From positions 434,729 to 473,867 of the forward strand of contig NW_019775280.1 in NCBI RefSeq assembly GCF_001039355.2: a stretch of DNA of 39,139 nucleotides, read 5' to 3'. Below the pieces are notes generated by a model, which was not told where the DNA came from, ran no database searches, and saw only the letters and a program-made list of their open reading frames with translations. Positions 11,331-22,900 of this stretch are shown here, one piece after another. Source of the stretch: Lingula anatina. Its lineage: Eukaryota > Brachiopoda > Lingulata > Lingulida > Lingulidae. Made by a program: the position numbers and the translations under genes. Every line of letters begins with the position of its first letter. The stretch's first letter is position 1.

Positions 11331-11456
11331 CCCTATCAGCTTTAGTAGGTGTGACAGATATCAAAGTCGATTAAGTTAATTGCAATTAAGCAAGAATCCA
11401 CTTAGAGATGGGTCTATCCAAATTTAGCACTATAGGGTCTGGGAATGGTTTCTATT

Positions 11457-13569
11457 TCAGTTCAGAGCATCTTGAAGATATTTCCCATACAGATCATGGT
11501 CCACTTCTGTGACCACCTTAACATTGGGCTTCTTCTGCAAATGCTCTGACCAGTCAATGACCATCATGCCCCTGGTCAGAGGGTCATTTAAAGCCACAGT
11601 GGCGTACACTTCCTCGTGTGCTTTCACAGTCTTGGGATCTATGGCAACGGACATTATAATCTGATCTGCTGTGATGTAGAACTCCGAGCTGCCCTCCTTG
11701 TAAAACTTGACGATGGTGTTGGCCTCAAGAACACGCATGAGTTCACTCTTAGCTGTGCCCTTGCTTATCAGCCTCTTGTACCACTCCTGGAAGAAAAGAT
11801 CGTCACTTTAAGTCCGCTGACTCGATCAATCAATCTTATTGGACACGTTGTGCCCATGCTACTGAGTAGATACTGCTAGCCATTGTCATACATAAAAAAA
11901 AAGTTCCATAGGCTTTAATCTTAAGATGGAATCTCATTTGACCTTTGACCTAAATTAAATTTAAAATTTGTGAATCAAAAGATGAAGTGAGTCATATAAT
12001 ATTAACAAAAAATATGACGGGCTGCTACTTGATTTGGCAAAAATGTCTGGGGCAAAATTTTATCTATATACAATACAAATATTATCCTGGTTCATCAAAG
12101 GCCTCTATCACAACAAAAGTTTATCTGTGGACTAACTGATCCATCGCCTACCACGTAAACCCCACGGTGAATCTATTCAGCATCTATTAGGGGATTATGC
12201 GGCAAGCTTTCGTGTGGGTCGGCCATGTTTAATCTGCAGATCTGTTAGTCCAGGGATCAACTTGTTGTGAATGCGCCAGAGGCGTTTTCCGCCATGATAT
12301 TTACCCAGGTGAAGCCACATTTGAGACAAAGCTCCCAGCCAGCCACAGTGACGGGACAGCCCAAAAGATTGAGAACGATGGACGCAGCCTCTGGGTCAGC
12401 ACAGAAATTAAACTCGGCACAGATCTTGATATTACCTTTGCCTGAAAATAGAAGAAATGGCAGGAGAAAAAAAAAACGTTTTCAAATAGCAACATTATAA
12501 TGAAAGAAAAACTTCTTCAAAGGGCAACATTATCATGGCACATAAAAGAAAAACTTATTCAAAGAGCAATATTATAATGGCAAATGTATGTTGCAGGTAT
12601 AAAAATAGATGAAGAAAAAAAAAACAAAATGAATGATCAAAATGGCACTGTACGCCTTTGACTCCCATTTAGTGAAACAAAATTAATATTTTTTTCACAA
12701 TTCATGTTTATTTGTACTTGTACATGTATGTAGTTGTCAATGCTGATCAAATTAATATGAAACAAGGCAGCAAAGCTGTCAAATGTACAGACAAAGAACA
12801 GAAAATAAAGATGCAAATAAGTGAAAAATTAAATTTTTGAGAACAGTAAGTGACATGATTTCCCTTAAATGGTCATCATAGGAGCAGTGCCCAAAATAGG
12901 GGTTTCTTCAAATTTTGATGCAACATTACATAATGTTTNAAAAAAGAATGCATTTGATTCAAAGTCAAAACAAAGTCAACATTTAAACTCCTATGAGAAG
13001 AAAATACAGATTGGTGTATGCGTGTGTGCATGCGAGCATGTGTGTACACACATTCATGTGCATAAAAAGCATAAAAATGCTTTGTCCCTGTAATGTATTA
13101 TATTAAACAAGCAAGTGATCCACATATACAGGTTTAACCATTTTTTCTAACATTTACCTTCTGTATTTCCACCCATAATAAAGCAATGTTTTAATTTGCT
13201 GCCAAAGCCAGAGTCCAGTCTTAAGGCTAAAGCTATATTAGTTAGGGGTCCAATCGCCACCAGGTTGATCTCACCTTATAAAGAATAAAAATATATATAA
13301 GATTGTAATATACCAAAATGTCTTTCAATACTCCAAACAAAATTTTTACTAGCCAAGGGTAACACATTAACATAAAGAACTTGAGGCTCTTATAAAATTT
13401 TAGTACTTTTCAATGGCTTTTTTAATGTAAATGAGAGCCGTACTGCCATTCATAAGTGAAGACACGTAAAAATAAAAGGCTAATTATTCATACACACTCT
13501 ATATTTTTATACATTGATGAAGAAACACAATTAAGAACTGTCACAGAACATGAAAAAAAAATGAAACAT

Positions 13570-13637
<68 letters not shown>

Positions 13638-15030
13638 AAATAATTTTAACAGCCATCTTAAGACTTCACACAATCAAGGTTAAGACAGAACTACATGCCC
13701 TTCTCAAGTCACACGCACACACCCTCACATGCACATATTTCTGCACGACTCACCTGGATGTTCATTGGCTAGTCTCACCAAGGCCAGAGCGCTGTGTTCA
13801 GGTTTTATCATCTTAGGGTCCACAGGGTCTGGATCAGGGACGTCCCCGAAACCGTCCACCCCATGATAATGACCAGCATCCACAGGGTCTAGATGAGGCA
13901 TGAGAGGGCCATCACAGCCCTGATACACAGGGATCTGGAATAAACCCAGAGATGAGAGGGCCATCACAGTCCTGATACACAGGGATCTGGAATAAACCTA
14001 GAGATGAGAGGGCCATCACAGCCCTGATACACAGGGATCTGGAATAAACCCAGAGATGAGAGGGCCATCACAGCCCTGATACACAGGGATCTGGAATAAA
14101 CTTAGGCCTCAATAATTGCCTGAAAAGAAGTTAAAACCTACCAACATAAATCAACCTGAATTAATGATGAATGAAAAATTTAATGAATATGCTTCGGTTT
14201 TTAATTTTTACTTTACATGATATGTCATATTTTAATATTGTGTTAATTCCTCTAATTTCATGAAAAGTGTATGTATTATAGTTATGGTATAATTTTTCAA
14301 AATAATACTAATTCATCACATTTTTTTAGCACTTATGCATTCATTGATAACTTATGGTGAAATTTAAAGTTATGCCAACACTTCCTTCTATATAAAATGT
14401 AAAATCAACCACATTTAGAGGTGTAACATGCCCTCGCCAGTTCTCTTACATCCAGTCTTCTGCAGGTCTTTAGCAGTCTCAGCACATTCTTGGACACATT
14501 GTTGACTGTGGTGTTGCCGTTCACTGTAGTTATGCCTGGAATTCGAGGGAAAAAAAACAACATTATATTACATTATAAACTCTGAAGATTCAAATATTGT
14601 GGCTTTTTCTTTCGGAAAAAGTTTAAAACATGTCACAATCAACAGCTTACTTATTGTAAAAATTATAAAATGATTCCTTACAGAGGTACATCTAGGCAAG
14701 GGGAATTCAGTGTGTTAGAAATAACTGCCCTTTGGGTCACTCAAGGTCCACTCTGGATTGAATTTTGTTTTACTACGTGTAGTACCTTCTGTATCATTTC
14801 CCCAAGTTGGCTGACAAAAGGGACAAATAGGATAAAAAGGTCCACTTGTTTTTAGAAAATGAATCCCTCTTTTTAAATTCCTGGCTATACTAGTAGGCCT
14901 GCTATTGTAGGACTTGCTCACCGATAATGTTGATGTCTGGCTGAGCTAGAGCCATCATGATGGCCTGGGCATCATCGAGGCCAGCATCTGTGTCGATCAC
15001 AAACAGACGCTTCTTTCCACTCCCAGACAT
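11457..15030 (-). CDS. Inosine-uridine type nucleoside hydrolase, 6 coding exons, 319 aa
   Basis: Exons in order of transcription are 15030-14922, 14535-14450, 13934-13754, 13274-13158, 12441-12305 and 11786-11457, giving 960 nt in a single frame with GT-AG introns. The enzyme family splits the N-glycosidic bond of nucleosides to base plus ribose. The N-terminus has the calcium and ribose binding motif DTDAGLDDAQAI (Asp13, 15, 19, 20), followed by VNGN (Asn44) and AEFN (Asn176) before DPEAA. The C-terminal ADQIIMSVAIDP supplies Asp251; the residue before it, His in classical inosine-uridine enzymes, is Ala250, so substrate preference cannot be read off. The length matches the family (about 310-330). 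ATG at 15030 is the first Met in a well-supported exon, but the frame stays open upstream to a possible acceptor near 15059, so an earlier exon could extend the N-terminus. Vertebrates lack this family. Confidence 0.92.
12939..12939. other. Ambiguous base (N)
   Basis: One unresolved base followed by an A run, in the intron between hydrolase exons 4 and 5. It is an assembly artefact without effect on coding sequence. Confidence 0.95.
13571..13635. repeat. Long poly(A) tract
   Basis: About 65 uninterrupted A bases in a hydrolase intron. No retroelement sequence or target duplication was recognised beside it, so it may be a simple homopolymer or a sequencing and assembly expansion. Confidence 0.85.
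13897..14104 (-). repeat. 52-bp tandem array duplicating a 3' splice site and exon start
   Basis: Four head-to-tail copies of a 52-bp unit begin at 13897, 13949, 14001 and 14053. The first copy straddles the acceptor of hydrolase exon 3: its part up to 13934 is exon (encoding IPVYQGCDGPL) and the rest is intron. The other three copies lie in the intron and each keeps the TTTATTCCAG acceptor and the same coding start. Copies differ at only a few bases. Because 52 is not a multiple of three, use of an upstream acceptor would shift the frame. Confidence 0.9.
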
Positions 15031-15059
15031 GCTACTGTAACTGCTCCTAGAGCTGAACC

Positions 15060-15930
15060 TAAAAACTGAAGAATGAAATAACATTTAGTTTTATCTATGA
15101 CAAAAACTTCTTCACATGAATCACAGTCACTAGTGAGTCTGAAATGGTTTTAAGCTGCAATTTCAGATCAGAACTGAACTGACGTGGTCTTAAAGATTAA
15201 GCAAACAGTTTTAAAAGGTACATGTACTGACTCAGTTTTTAAGATCAAAGTGGGTAAGTCTAAATTAAATTGACTTCCACTTAAGTGACAAAGCAGTTGC
15301 CTCCCCTCACACATTCAGTCCAAACTTAACTGGCTTTCTAACTAGCCAGGTGGAGATAGCAATCAAGTAGGGCCAATATTGTGTGAGTAACCCAAAAGGG
15401 TGGCCTCTTGCCAAACAGGTGCTACAATATTTTCCCAATTGCTGAGGGGCGGTTCAGATACTACCTCTCATTTTACTCACTCTTTTTTGGTTTGTGCGGA
15501 ATAAGAGGTAAGATCGATTTTGCCACTGTCCATGTTCTTAAAAGGTGCTGCATCAACGTTCCACAGAAATATCTGTGCTTACTTTTGTAATCGGCGAGGT
15601 CATCACTCCTTCTTCTGCATTAGGAGGTAGAAACTTACAAGGATGTGTATGAAACTAGGCATTCCCAAGTTTGCATTTGTTCAGTAGGATAAACCCAAAA
15701 TGCTGTTTTCAACTTTTGTTTAAAACATAATTGATTTTTTAAATGTTTGAAATCTATAAAAATATGAAATATGATAATATTTAGTTTAAATATTATTTTT
15801 TTACACATTTTTCATTCCAAGGGCCATAATTTAGATGCAACCAGCCCAAACACCATCTTGGCAACATGAAAGTTTAGAATGACGTGAGACAAATATACGC
15901 GGGTTTCCGTCCTTGGGGCTTTACTGTCTC
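15060..15930. promoter_or_regulatory. Head-to-head intergenic region between hydrolase and ankyrin genes
   Basis: The two start codons (15030 minus, 15931 plus) face away from each other across about 900 bp, so both promoters must lie here or in unseen upstream exons. I see no clear TATA box. A possible minus-strand splice acceptor at about 15059 suggests a 5' untranslated hydrolase exon within this region. A degenerate dispersed-repeat copy may lie at 15286-15370. Confidence 0.4.
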
Positions 15931-16329
15931 ATGGAGTTCAGACTTCTGGAGGCTGCAAAGAAAGGGGATATAGGAACCACAAGAAAGCTCCTTAGGAATT
16001 TCCCCAATGTAAACACACGCGACGAAGTCGGATGCAGTGCTCTGTCTCACGCGGCCAAAGGTAGGAGAAAAGTGTACGCGTGCGTACCCCCCCCCCCCCC
16101 CGGACATGAAAGTGTTTTCGCTCAACCTGAAGCCTTCAGTATTTCCACTCTATACTTGACGTGGGCAGTATACTGAAATGACCCAAAGGGAGACCTGATA
16201 TACATAAATAAGATGCAGCACTAGAAGAAGACAAATATTGTACTGTATTTAATGCAAATTAAAAGGAACCAGATTTGACGTCCCCTTGGATTTTATTAGG
16301 TGTACCAAGATAATGCTTTATCAGAGCTT

Positions 16330-16362
<33 letters not shown>

Positions 16363-17457
16363 CTTTATTATTATTATTATTATTATTATTACTGCAATTT
16401 CGATTGATGGGGCTCGTTGCATTTAATAAATATGGAGCAAAGTAAAGTCTGAGAGCATTGCATTTTTATCATTATAATTTGTTTAATGTTTTGTTTTTTA
16501 TTTATTTGAAGGTGGTCACTTTGAAGTTGCCAAATTGCTGATAGAAGCTGGAGCTGATGTCAATATTATAGATGGTGCCCAAGTCACACCGCTGCATTTG
16601 GCTGCGGCAGGTAAGAAAGTGTACATATACCCAGTATAGGTGAATTGGAAAATCAGCTTAAATGGGTATTTTTCATCTTTTGAGTAATTTTTCCTGTTGT
16701 TTTATGTGTACAAGAAAAGTTTGGAAAGTTGATGGGTTCTTGTATAAAATGTTTATAAATTGTTCAAAATATATTTTCAGGAGTGGGGTACATACCCCAA
16801 TACATACATGTACTAGTGAGTTTTTTCTCTTTGTTTTGACATTATGTGGGCCATTATGTGGGCCAATGTTACTAGAACTACATGTACGTGTACATGTACT
16901 AAAAAGAGTGTCTCATTTCTGGTATCTTAAAAGCTTGAGTTTACAAAATATATGATATCAGTGAAGAGATTTGACAGTGTTAATGGTAATGATAAAGTTG
17001 GCATTAATTTTAAAATGGCTTTAAAGTCCATACAACTAGGGAAATAACGTGTTGCCATATGATCAGATAAAGGAAAGTTTTCCTGAATCTTTTCTCATCC
17101 ACTACTGTAAGTACTTTGTTTTCATCAAAGTGGTTCTAATACTTTTTTTCAGGTGGGAAAGTTGAGGTGGTAAAGCTCTTGATTCTGTCTGGTGTCAACA
17201 TACATGCCAAGAACAAAGATGGTCTTTCACCGATGGCCTTTGCTAAATATGACACAGAAACAATGGAGATCCTTCAAGATGCCATCGGTGGAGTCATGCC
17301 AGAGATTGAAGAATACAGCGAAGTACCTATTATTCCAGACTTCTCAATACCAGCTGAGAAGGTGAAGAAAAAGAAGGACGGCAAAAAAGGCAAAAAAGGG
17401 AAGAAAGGAGGGAAAGGAAAGAAGAAAGGAAAAAAGAAAGGGAAGAAAAAGAAGTAG
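15931..17457 (+). CDS. Ankyrin-repeat protein with Lys/Gly-rich tail, 3 exons, 177 aa
   Basis: Exons 15931-16060, 16512-16610 and 17153-17457 join through two phase 1 GT-AG introns into 534 nt. The start ATG opens MEFRLLEAAKKGD, a typical first ankyrin helix. The middle exon is exactly 99 nt, one 33-residue repeat, and shows the signature GADVN with TPLHLAAAGG across the next junction. A third repeat follows (VVKLLILSGVNIHAKNKDG). After an acidic linker (about 120-146) the last 30 residues are almost only Lys and Gly, which could be a nuclear or nucleolar localisation or nucleic-acid-binding tail. Ankyrin repeats bind proteins; partner and function are unknown. I cannot name an orthologue. 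Confidence 0.85.
16087..16101. repeat. Poly(C) run
   Basis: Fifteen consecutive C bases in the first ankyrin-gene intron, 27 bp after the donor site. A matching open frame through it is accidental. Confidence 0.9.
16331..16391. repeat. Self-complementary (ATA)n/(TTA)n microsatellite
   Basis: An ATA/TAA run (16331-16362) is followed after two or three bases by its complement TTA (16365-16391). The pair can form a hairpin of nearly 30 bp in the first intron of the ankyrin gene. Confidence 0.85.
17358..17454 (+). repeat. Polypurine coding tract
   Basis: Apart from rare pyrimidines at the start, the sense strand here is only A and G, encoding the Lys/Gly tail of the ankyrin protein. Long polypurine tracts can form triplex DNA and tend to be length-variable. 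Confidence 0.75.
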
Positions 17458-18442
17458 ACTTGTTTTTAAACATATATTTATGGAGGGATCCATGGCAATA
17501 ATATCATTTTAATGATTCAGAAGTTCTTTCAATAATGCATTGATTACTACAGTATAGGGGTATATGTGCATGTAAATTTGATGACTAGAAGCATATGATG
17601 TTAAATACTTACTAGTACATATTTAGTATCTTAAATTATACAAATCACAGGAGACCAGTTCTCATTAATTCAGTAATCAGCAGTAACTTTTTCCTTTTCA
17701 TGACTAAATTGTAGACTAAATTGATTGGGGTATACTGGCTCCCTGGTTCACATATACATGTATTATGCAGCTTACTGTACCATGTAATTATTTCAAGTAA
17801 TTCTTGTGATTTTAATTTTAAGAAATTTCATTCAAACAGAGTAAATGAAAAACATTCTGATCATGCATCCCAAAATTGAATCTAATTTGACACAGTTTAT
17901 TTGTTATAAAGAAGTATAGCGTGACTTATTTTCAGTTATGCACTTGTATAATTCTAATATGGGGACTGAGAATAGTTAAATTGGGCAAATCATGCGAACT
18001 ACTTGAAGTTATGCTGAACAAGCTATAAGTGACATTTTCTTACTTAGTAGAGGTGATATTGTCTACCATATACATGGAATGTAGCGTTTAATGTGTTAAA
18101 ACAAAACTACCATCACCTTAGCCTTATGCCTATAGGCACTCCTTATGCCAGAGCCTATAGGCTCTGGACCGCATATGGACTTTAATTTGAGGATAATAAT
18201 TGCATTGATAACTTAAAAGGTACTATTTTGAATTAGATTGGTGTTTATGTGTATTGTGTCGGGATTGACCTCTTTTGGAAGTCCCCTTTTCTACGCATTT
18301 GCTGACATTTCTATACGCAACCTCAGTTTTGATTGTATGCTGATCGAAGATGTAAGGTATTTTCACTTGTTAACGTGTCACTTTTAAGAAATATTTTTGA
18401 TATTTGATTGTTAATTATATTTGTCCTACTGGTATCCTACTC

Positions 18443-18448
18443 AATAAA
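18443..18448 (+). terminator. Candidate polyadenylation signal of the ankyrin gene
   Basis: AATAAA about 1 kb after the ankyrin stop codon. The distance makes it uncertain. Confidence 0.3.
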
Positions 18449-19529
18449 GGTACTCAGAAAAATTATGAGTTATGTTGTTTTGGAAACCTCTTGTAGTTGC
18501 GCTAAAGTTATTTTATTTTGCATACAATGTACAGGTATATTAAATTACATAAATGGCCTACCAGTACATGGCACAAAAAGTCTTTTTTAGGCAATGTCCA
18601 ACTTTAAATTTAGTTAAAAGTTGACAAACTTATGGACTACCAGTATTTCTGTGTGAGTTGCGAGTGGTATTAACATATCCATAAAAAAAATCTGGTATTC
18701 AATAAGACCCATGCCGATCTACCGTTGTACCGGTAAGTAAAGATAATGTACGACCTCACATCCGCCATAAAGATCGATCGCATCATTTCGGCCCCCTCCC
18801 ACCGCTCTTAGACCCTCATCCCCTACCGAATATCCATAAGGCAATTTGGTGACGGAGCCCCAGATTTTAAAGGACAAGAAATGTTTTAACATTGACATTA
18901 CTTTTAGTTAGCGTTCCGGTAAGGAAGGTTTCGATCGCGTCCTGTTAACTGTGACTGACACAGGTGCTTATGTACGTTAATAATCTCCTGTAACGTTTAA
19001 ATGAAGGCGCTTCCATAGACCGGTTCAGATATTGTTATTGTAGTAGAATCATGTTATTAATATAAATGATTTAAAATTTACCTTAAAACGCCAGTACCCT
19101 TGAGACGCACTGAAAAATCCCCCACACGTGAGTGAAGAACGAGGAGATGTTAGGATCAGGTGATTATCTCTACCAGTATGATCCGTACGGCGTATACAGA
19201 ATGTAAACATTGGACTCGACAGTTAAAATGATAAACCCATATCATCATATCAAAGCCAGATACAAATTGAAGTAGTTCAGTCAGGTTTGGATACAATTTT
19301 GACCTAAGTTAGCCATGTGCTACAAGCACCCCTTTGAAACAAACTGAGGCAATCAGCGTGTATGAAGATTACATAGGATCCTTTGTTAATTCTTCTTAAT
19401 TTACCTTGTTATTTTTATTTTATGGAAAATATTGTCATGACCATATGTAATCAAATAAAATTGTCTTCGGAAAAGTAAGATCATAGGTGGATGCGTTGGT
19501 GAGGTTGGGCAGGGATAAAATTCCAAAAA

Positions 19530-19532
<3 letters not shown>

Positions 19533-19560
<28 letters not shown>

Positions 19561-19561
19561 T
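19533..19561. repeat. (GT)n microsatellite
   Basis: A run of about 14 GT units upstream of the SLC5 start codon, possibly within the 5' untranslated region or promoter. Confidence 0.9.
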
Positions 19562-19756
19562 AGTGTGCGTTTATACAAGTACGTAAATATATATGATTGC
19601 ATTTATCCAGAGACCACGTGGAGTTGGATAGATCTACGTCGAACGATAGTTTCACTGGGAAAGGGCCCTTATTCTCGGTTGGGTCTACACATCCAAATAT
19701 GTGTAACTGGGCCACCTTACCCCGGTCTCCCTTGTGTACAGTGGGTATCATCCAGG

Positions 19757-19846
19757 ATGGAGGGCATGGGACTGACACACTGGGGTGACATCTTGGCGGT
19801 GGTTGCATACTTTGTCTTCGTGTTAGCAGTTGGGATATGGGTGAGA

Positions 19847-19901
<55 letters not shown>

Positions 19902-22900
19902 CATTTGTATTGAGACACAATTCATTGTGTGAGCTGTAGAGAAATCGGAGATAAACCAATGCGTGCTTTTACTAACTAACAGGCACATGCGCAAGTGACA
20001 GGAAAAATCGCTAACCAAATCCTTTTGTTTCAGTCAATATGCAGGCCGTCCACGGGGAATGTGAAGGGATACTTTCTTGCAGGAAGAGACATGGTATGGT
20101 GGCCGGTGAGTATAAGTAGAGCTCCTTATGTAATTACAGGTACTAGTATCTTATCTAAATACCTCTGAATAAGATAACAGGTATGATCCCAGCTTTTAAT
20201 GTGGGCATTTTCCTATTTCTTTCTCTTCTACTTTCACATAAATAGGCTTTAAATTTGGTCCTCTTGTCTTAGCCATGTCTTAGAAATATATGTAGTAATT
20301 AAACATTGTTTCTTTCTATCCAGGTTGGTGCCAGCCTGTTTGCCAGTAATATTGGCAGTGAACATTTCATTGGACTGGCCGGCGCAGGCGCTGCGTCTGG
20401 GATAGCTATCAGCATGTATGAACTTAACGTAAGAATATCTTAGAGGCCGTTCAGAATGAGTTAGGCCGCTCTTGGTTGTGGACCTAACTAAGAATAAGTA
20501 AGAGCAGCAAAACCGGTATTAGAACAAGCGCCAAGAATTTAGCTAAAGGTGCAACTTCAAAGTGATTTGTAAATGTATTGTCATATGGCTCATAATCTGA
20601 CAAAAAAGAAAGAAAAAAAAACGCACCAGATGTCGGGTGGACCAACTAGGACCTAGTGTGGGCAAATAGGCACCCTGTACTTTTATACAGATAAATATCC
20701 ATCTAATGATATGTATTTTTGCGCAATTAAAATATATTAAATTGATTTTTGAAAGTTGTTGTTAAATTTGAAGCCCAGACAAGTAAAACTAAATTGTAGA
20801 TTCTGTCGCGCTAAAACACTCATCAATATGTGTGTGTATTATCAAAGGAAAATGTTTTATTCATTTTACAGGCGATCCCGAATCTCATCATACTGTCGTG
20901 GATATTTTATCCAATATATGTTGCAGCGGGGGCAAGTATTTTCATTTGAAATAGCACAGTCTCACACAACCCCCTTTATATTGAAAATAAAGAGAACTTT
21001 GCCAATTCTACATGGAAGATCAACCACTTTAATGATTTTTTTTTTTTGCATTGTTTAGCATTGTGCACATATTTTTATTCCTCATAACCTGGACCCTTTC
21101 AGGGTTTTCAATTCCATAATTAAGGTATAAAACAAACATAGCTATGGCCGACTTCATTTAGTAAGCATGAAGATTACAGGCACACCCAGAAATTCAGCAC
21201 CGCATGGAAACAGATTTAAATCACTAGTTCTTCGCATCTTCTTTCTTGTCCTTTCTCTGAAACTCGGGGTGATATTGAGTAGGTTGAGACGCTGTGCTCT
21301 GTCTTACAGGTATTTACAATGCCAGAGTATATGGAGAAGAGATTCAGCAACCAGCGTCTCCGTATATATCTCAGTGTTTTAGCGCTGGTGTTATACATCT
21401 TCACCAAAATTGCTGTAAGTGTGAATTTTAGTCCCTTCCTTAAATATAGAAAATTATACTTATTGAGTCTATTAAATGGTTAGCGTAAAGTGATTGTATC
21501 AGACCGGCGACAATTATGTATGCATAAACCTTTTGGTGTTCCAGATGGTCATAAGAATTTGTGTCCAGCCAGAATCCTTCAAAACATTTTTTGTGGCTTA
21601 TAATTTTTATTGAAGAACTGACATAATAGACGACATCATTTTTGTAACACAGTCTACAATTGGTATCACGGCGTTTCAGTATGTTTTAGGTATCAATATA
21701 CGCCGGTGCTCTGTTCATCGGCCTTGCTCTCGGTTGGAACATGTATCTGTCTATTGCTGTGTTACTGACTGTGACAGGTGCGTACACTGTACTAGGGGGA
21801 CTAACAGCAGTGATATACACAGATACTCTGCAGACAGTCATCATGCTGGTTGGATCTGTGTCACTTACAGTTCTAGGTCAGTACAATGGTTATCTTGTAT
21901 GTCAATACCTTGTTTACATATAAATAACCTTTGATAAGCAAGTTTACTTTAATCATTATTCTATTTTCTTTCTTTTTTTTTTTTTTTGCAGCGACATTAA
22001 ATCAACCTGAACCGACAGAAATGGTCTTTTTTAAAACGAAAACACAATAAAAACTACCAACGCTACTTTTAAAGTGCAAATGAATTCAAGTAAAACCATA
22101 AAAAAATTGTCTAGGAATCTTAAAGCCTTCATTAGCACTATCCAGGCTCCGGTCTTTCAATAGCAAATGCACTTGTATTGTTTGTTCCAGGTTTTGAACG
22201 CATAGGGGGGTACCAGGAGCTCGTGGGCCTCTACATGAACGCCACACCTGCCGTGCGAGACGGAAACAGCAGCTGTGGTCAACCCAGGGACGACGCGTTC
22301 CATTTATTCCGTGATCCGGTGCAATCCGATAATCCTTGGCCCGGATTAATAGTACAGTCTTCACTGGGGGTGTTGTGGTATTTTAGCGCAGATCAGGTAC
22401 GTTGGCGAATGAGTGGATCTGTATTCAATACTTACTTTTGATATATCTATTAGAAGTAGATCTTTATCATAAGGATTAAACGGTGTGAGTACAGCACAGC
22501 GTCTAGCAATTGAATTGATAAATAACAGAAATTTTTGTACGTTTAACGTTTCGCGTGTGGCATGTTTCTTGGCGCAGGAAAATAACTCGATGTACATTTT
22601 AAATTCACGTACGTACCTCAAAAGTAACATCTATCCGACACACACACATACGCTTTAAGTGAATGAAAAGTTTTCTAAATATCCTGTGAAATTATTTTGT
22701 AACCCCCTCCCCTACATTAATGTATGATTATATCAGGTAAAAAGTTTATGTCATGGACCTGTCTAACGTTACACACTCATCTGAACACAGTTTCGATTTC
22801 GATTTATAGGGAGAATATTATCTTTTTTATCATTATCTGTTGTTGCTACGTGTTAATGTAGTTTTGATTATAATTTATTACGATTTATAAAGATAATATA

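Larger units (their letters stand above)
17458..19756. other. Ankyrin 3' flank and SLC5 5' flank
   Basis: No coding exon was recognised. A candidate AATAAA for the ankyrin gene lies at 18443-18448. Short palindromes of GCCTATAGGC type occur near 18130-18170. A (GT)n run lies at 19533-19561. The last few hundred bases presumably hold the SLC5 promoter; the open frame upstream of 19757 passes through the microsatellite and is not credible coding sequence. Confidence 0.45.

Noticed and set aside
13456-13683. Open frame with poly-lysine
   Set aside because: It translates a homopolymer A tract inside a hydrolase intron.
16331-16391. CRISPR-like or tRNA-like hairpin
   Set aside because: It is only a self-complementary trinucleotide microsatellite with no spacer pattern and no cloverleaf.
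19487-19756. N-terminal extension of the SLC5 protein before the ATG at 19757
   Set aside because: The open frame runs through a GT microsatellite and encodes no family sequence; the ATG at 19757 gives the usual short SLC5 N-terminus.
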